Assembly (NCBI GenBank): GCA_964577625.1
Contig: CAZNZP010000018.1
Location: forward strand, 1-12,288
DNA: 12,288 nt
Origin: UBA5272 sp964577625
GTDB taxonomy: Bacteria > Patescibacteriota > Minisyncoccia > Phycocordibacterales > UBA5272
Direction of reading: 5' to 3'
Below, piece after piece: positions 11,930 to 12,288 of this stretch. The number at the start of each line of letters is the position of its first letter. Within the stretch, counting starts at the first letter, position 1. The position numbers and the translations under genes were made by a program. A model generated the notes under the pieces. It did not search any database. It was not told where the DNA came from and saw nothing but the letters and a program-made list of their open reading frames with translations.

Positions 11930-12288
11930 TTATCTGCGCTTTAATTTTCTATAATTTGCAACGAATTTCCCCTCTTCCAAATCCTTCAAAAGATAAGAGC
12001 CGACAATAAATTTATCCGCTCCAGCTTTCTCTGCTATAGCGAGGGTCTCTAAATTCATAGAACCGTCTACCTGAATAGATAAATCTTTATAATTCAAATT
12101 TTTCCTAAAATACCTGATTAAAGCTAGAGCTTTTTCACTAAATTCTTGTCCTTGATGGCCGATTTTTTCTATACCCATAATCTGCAAATTCATATTTTCA
12201 TATTTATAAAGAATAGCGAGAATTTCTTCACGATTCTTATCCAAAAAATCCAATTTAGCTGCTGCAATAATTCTAATAAAATTTTCTT
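11930..12288 (-). CDS. Ribulose-phosphate 3-epimerase-like TIM-barrel protein, 5' end outside window
   Basis: The frame is open to the right edge, so the N-terminus is missing; the visible 118 residues read on from ENFIRIIAAAK. The C-terminal half follows the Rpe pattern: a strand LQIMGIEKIGHQGQEF where Rpe has L-V-M-T/S-V-x-P-G-F-G-G-Q-x-F, a helix EKALALIRYFR, then SIQVDGSMN for I-x-V-D-G-G-I/V-N (the Asp is a catalytic acid/base in Rpe), and AGADKFIVGSYLL for the phosphate-binding A-G-A-D-x-x-V-A-G-S. The P-G-F-G-G loop is changed to IGHQG, and the upstream A-L-N-P-x-T-P segment is not recognisable, so this is a divergent member. Rpe interconverts ribulose- and xylulose-5-phosphate, the natural partner of transketolase, which fits the two genes that follow. 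An internal TTG at 12253 is not the start. Confidence 0.62.
   Translation of the reverse strand, partial: ENFIRIIAAAKLDFLDKNREEILAILYKYENMNLQIMGIEKIGHQGQEFSEKALALIRYFRKNLNYKDLSIQVDGSMNLETLAIAEKAGADKFIVGSYLLKDLEEGKFVANYRKLKRR

Noticed and set aside
1..12288. CRISPR array, insertion sequence, prophage or toxin-antitoxin module
   Set aside because: No spaced direct repeats, transposase, integrase, phage structural gene or toxin/antitoxin pair is seen anywhere in the window.

Overview
The window is about 30% GC, densely coding and almost entirely transcribed from the minus strand. Low GC, compact genes, near absence of Shine-Dalgarno sequences, a split transketolase layout and an expanded tRNA-guanine transglycosylase suggest a Candidate Phyla Radiation (Patescibacteria) genome, probably Parcubacteria-like. 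This is inference from gene content; there is no rRNA or marker phylogeny to prove it. All stop codons are TAA or TAG, and nothing suggests the recoded TGA of Gracilibacteria/Absconditabacteria.

Right half, minus strand, transcribed from right to left: an Rpe-like TIM-barrel protein cut by the window edge (12288-11930), a transketolase-N-like protein (11879-11217), a transketolase-C-like protein (11212-10169), tgt with a large membrane-hairpin insertion (10156-8699), a DUF1653 protein (8697-8479), a membrane-anchored CapA-like phosphoesterase (8454-7423), uvrB (7384-5357) and a membrane-anchored hypothetical protein (5246-4533). A strong bidirectional terminator (4480-4509) closes this run. 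It also terminates a small plus-strand gene (4208-4471) whose 5' end looks frameshifted at an A7 run.

Left half, minus strand: uvrA (4028-1362), diverging from the small gene; tRNA-Tyr(GTA) with its own promoter and terminator (1264-1181); then a likely operon of a DUF333-MliC fusion lipoprotein-like protein (1062-514), a HIT-family hydrolase (506-108) and the first 33 codons of a class-V aminotransferase/cysteine desulfurase (100-1).

UvrA and UvrB together form the damage-recognition part of UvrABC nucleotide excision repair. Tgt acts on tRNAs with a U33-G34-U35 anticodon loop, and the tRNA-Tyr in this window has exactly that motif. The Rpe-like and transketolase-like genes look like a non-oxidative pentose phosphate cluster, but both transketolase halves have lost the recognisable thiamine diphosphate and active-site motifs, and the Rpe-like protein has altered active-site loops. 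This makes the trio the most unusual part of the window. The second is Tgt, whose catalytic barrel is interrupted by about 105 residues carrying two predicted transmembrane helices.

Several promoters share an extended -10 of the form TGnTATAAT or TGnTATTAT. At uvrA, uvrB and the transketolase-N-like gene this element lies only 6-8 nt from the start codon, which predicts leaderless mRNAs.
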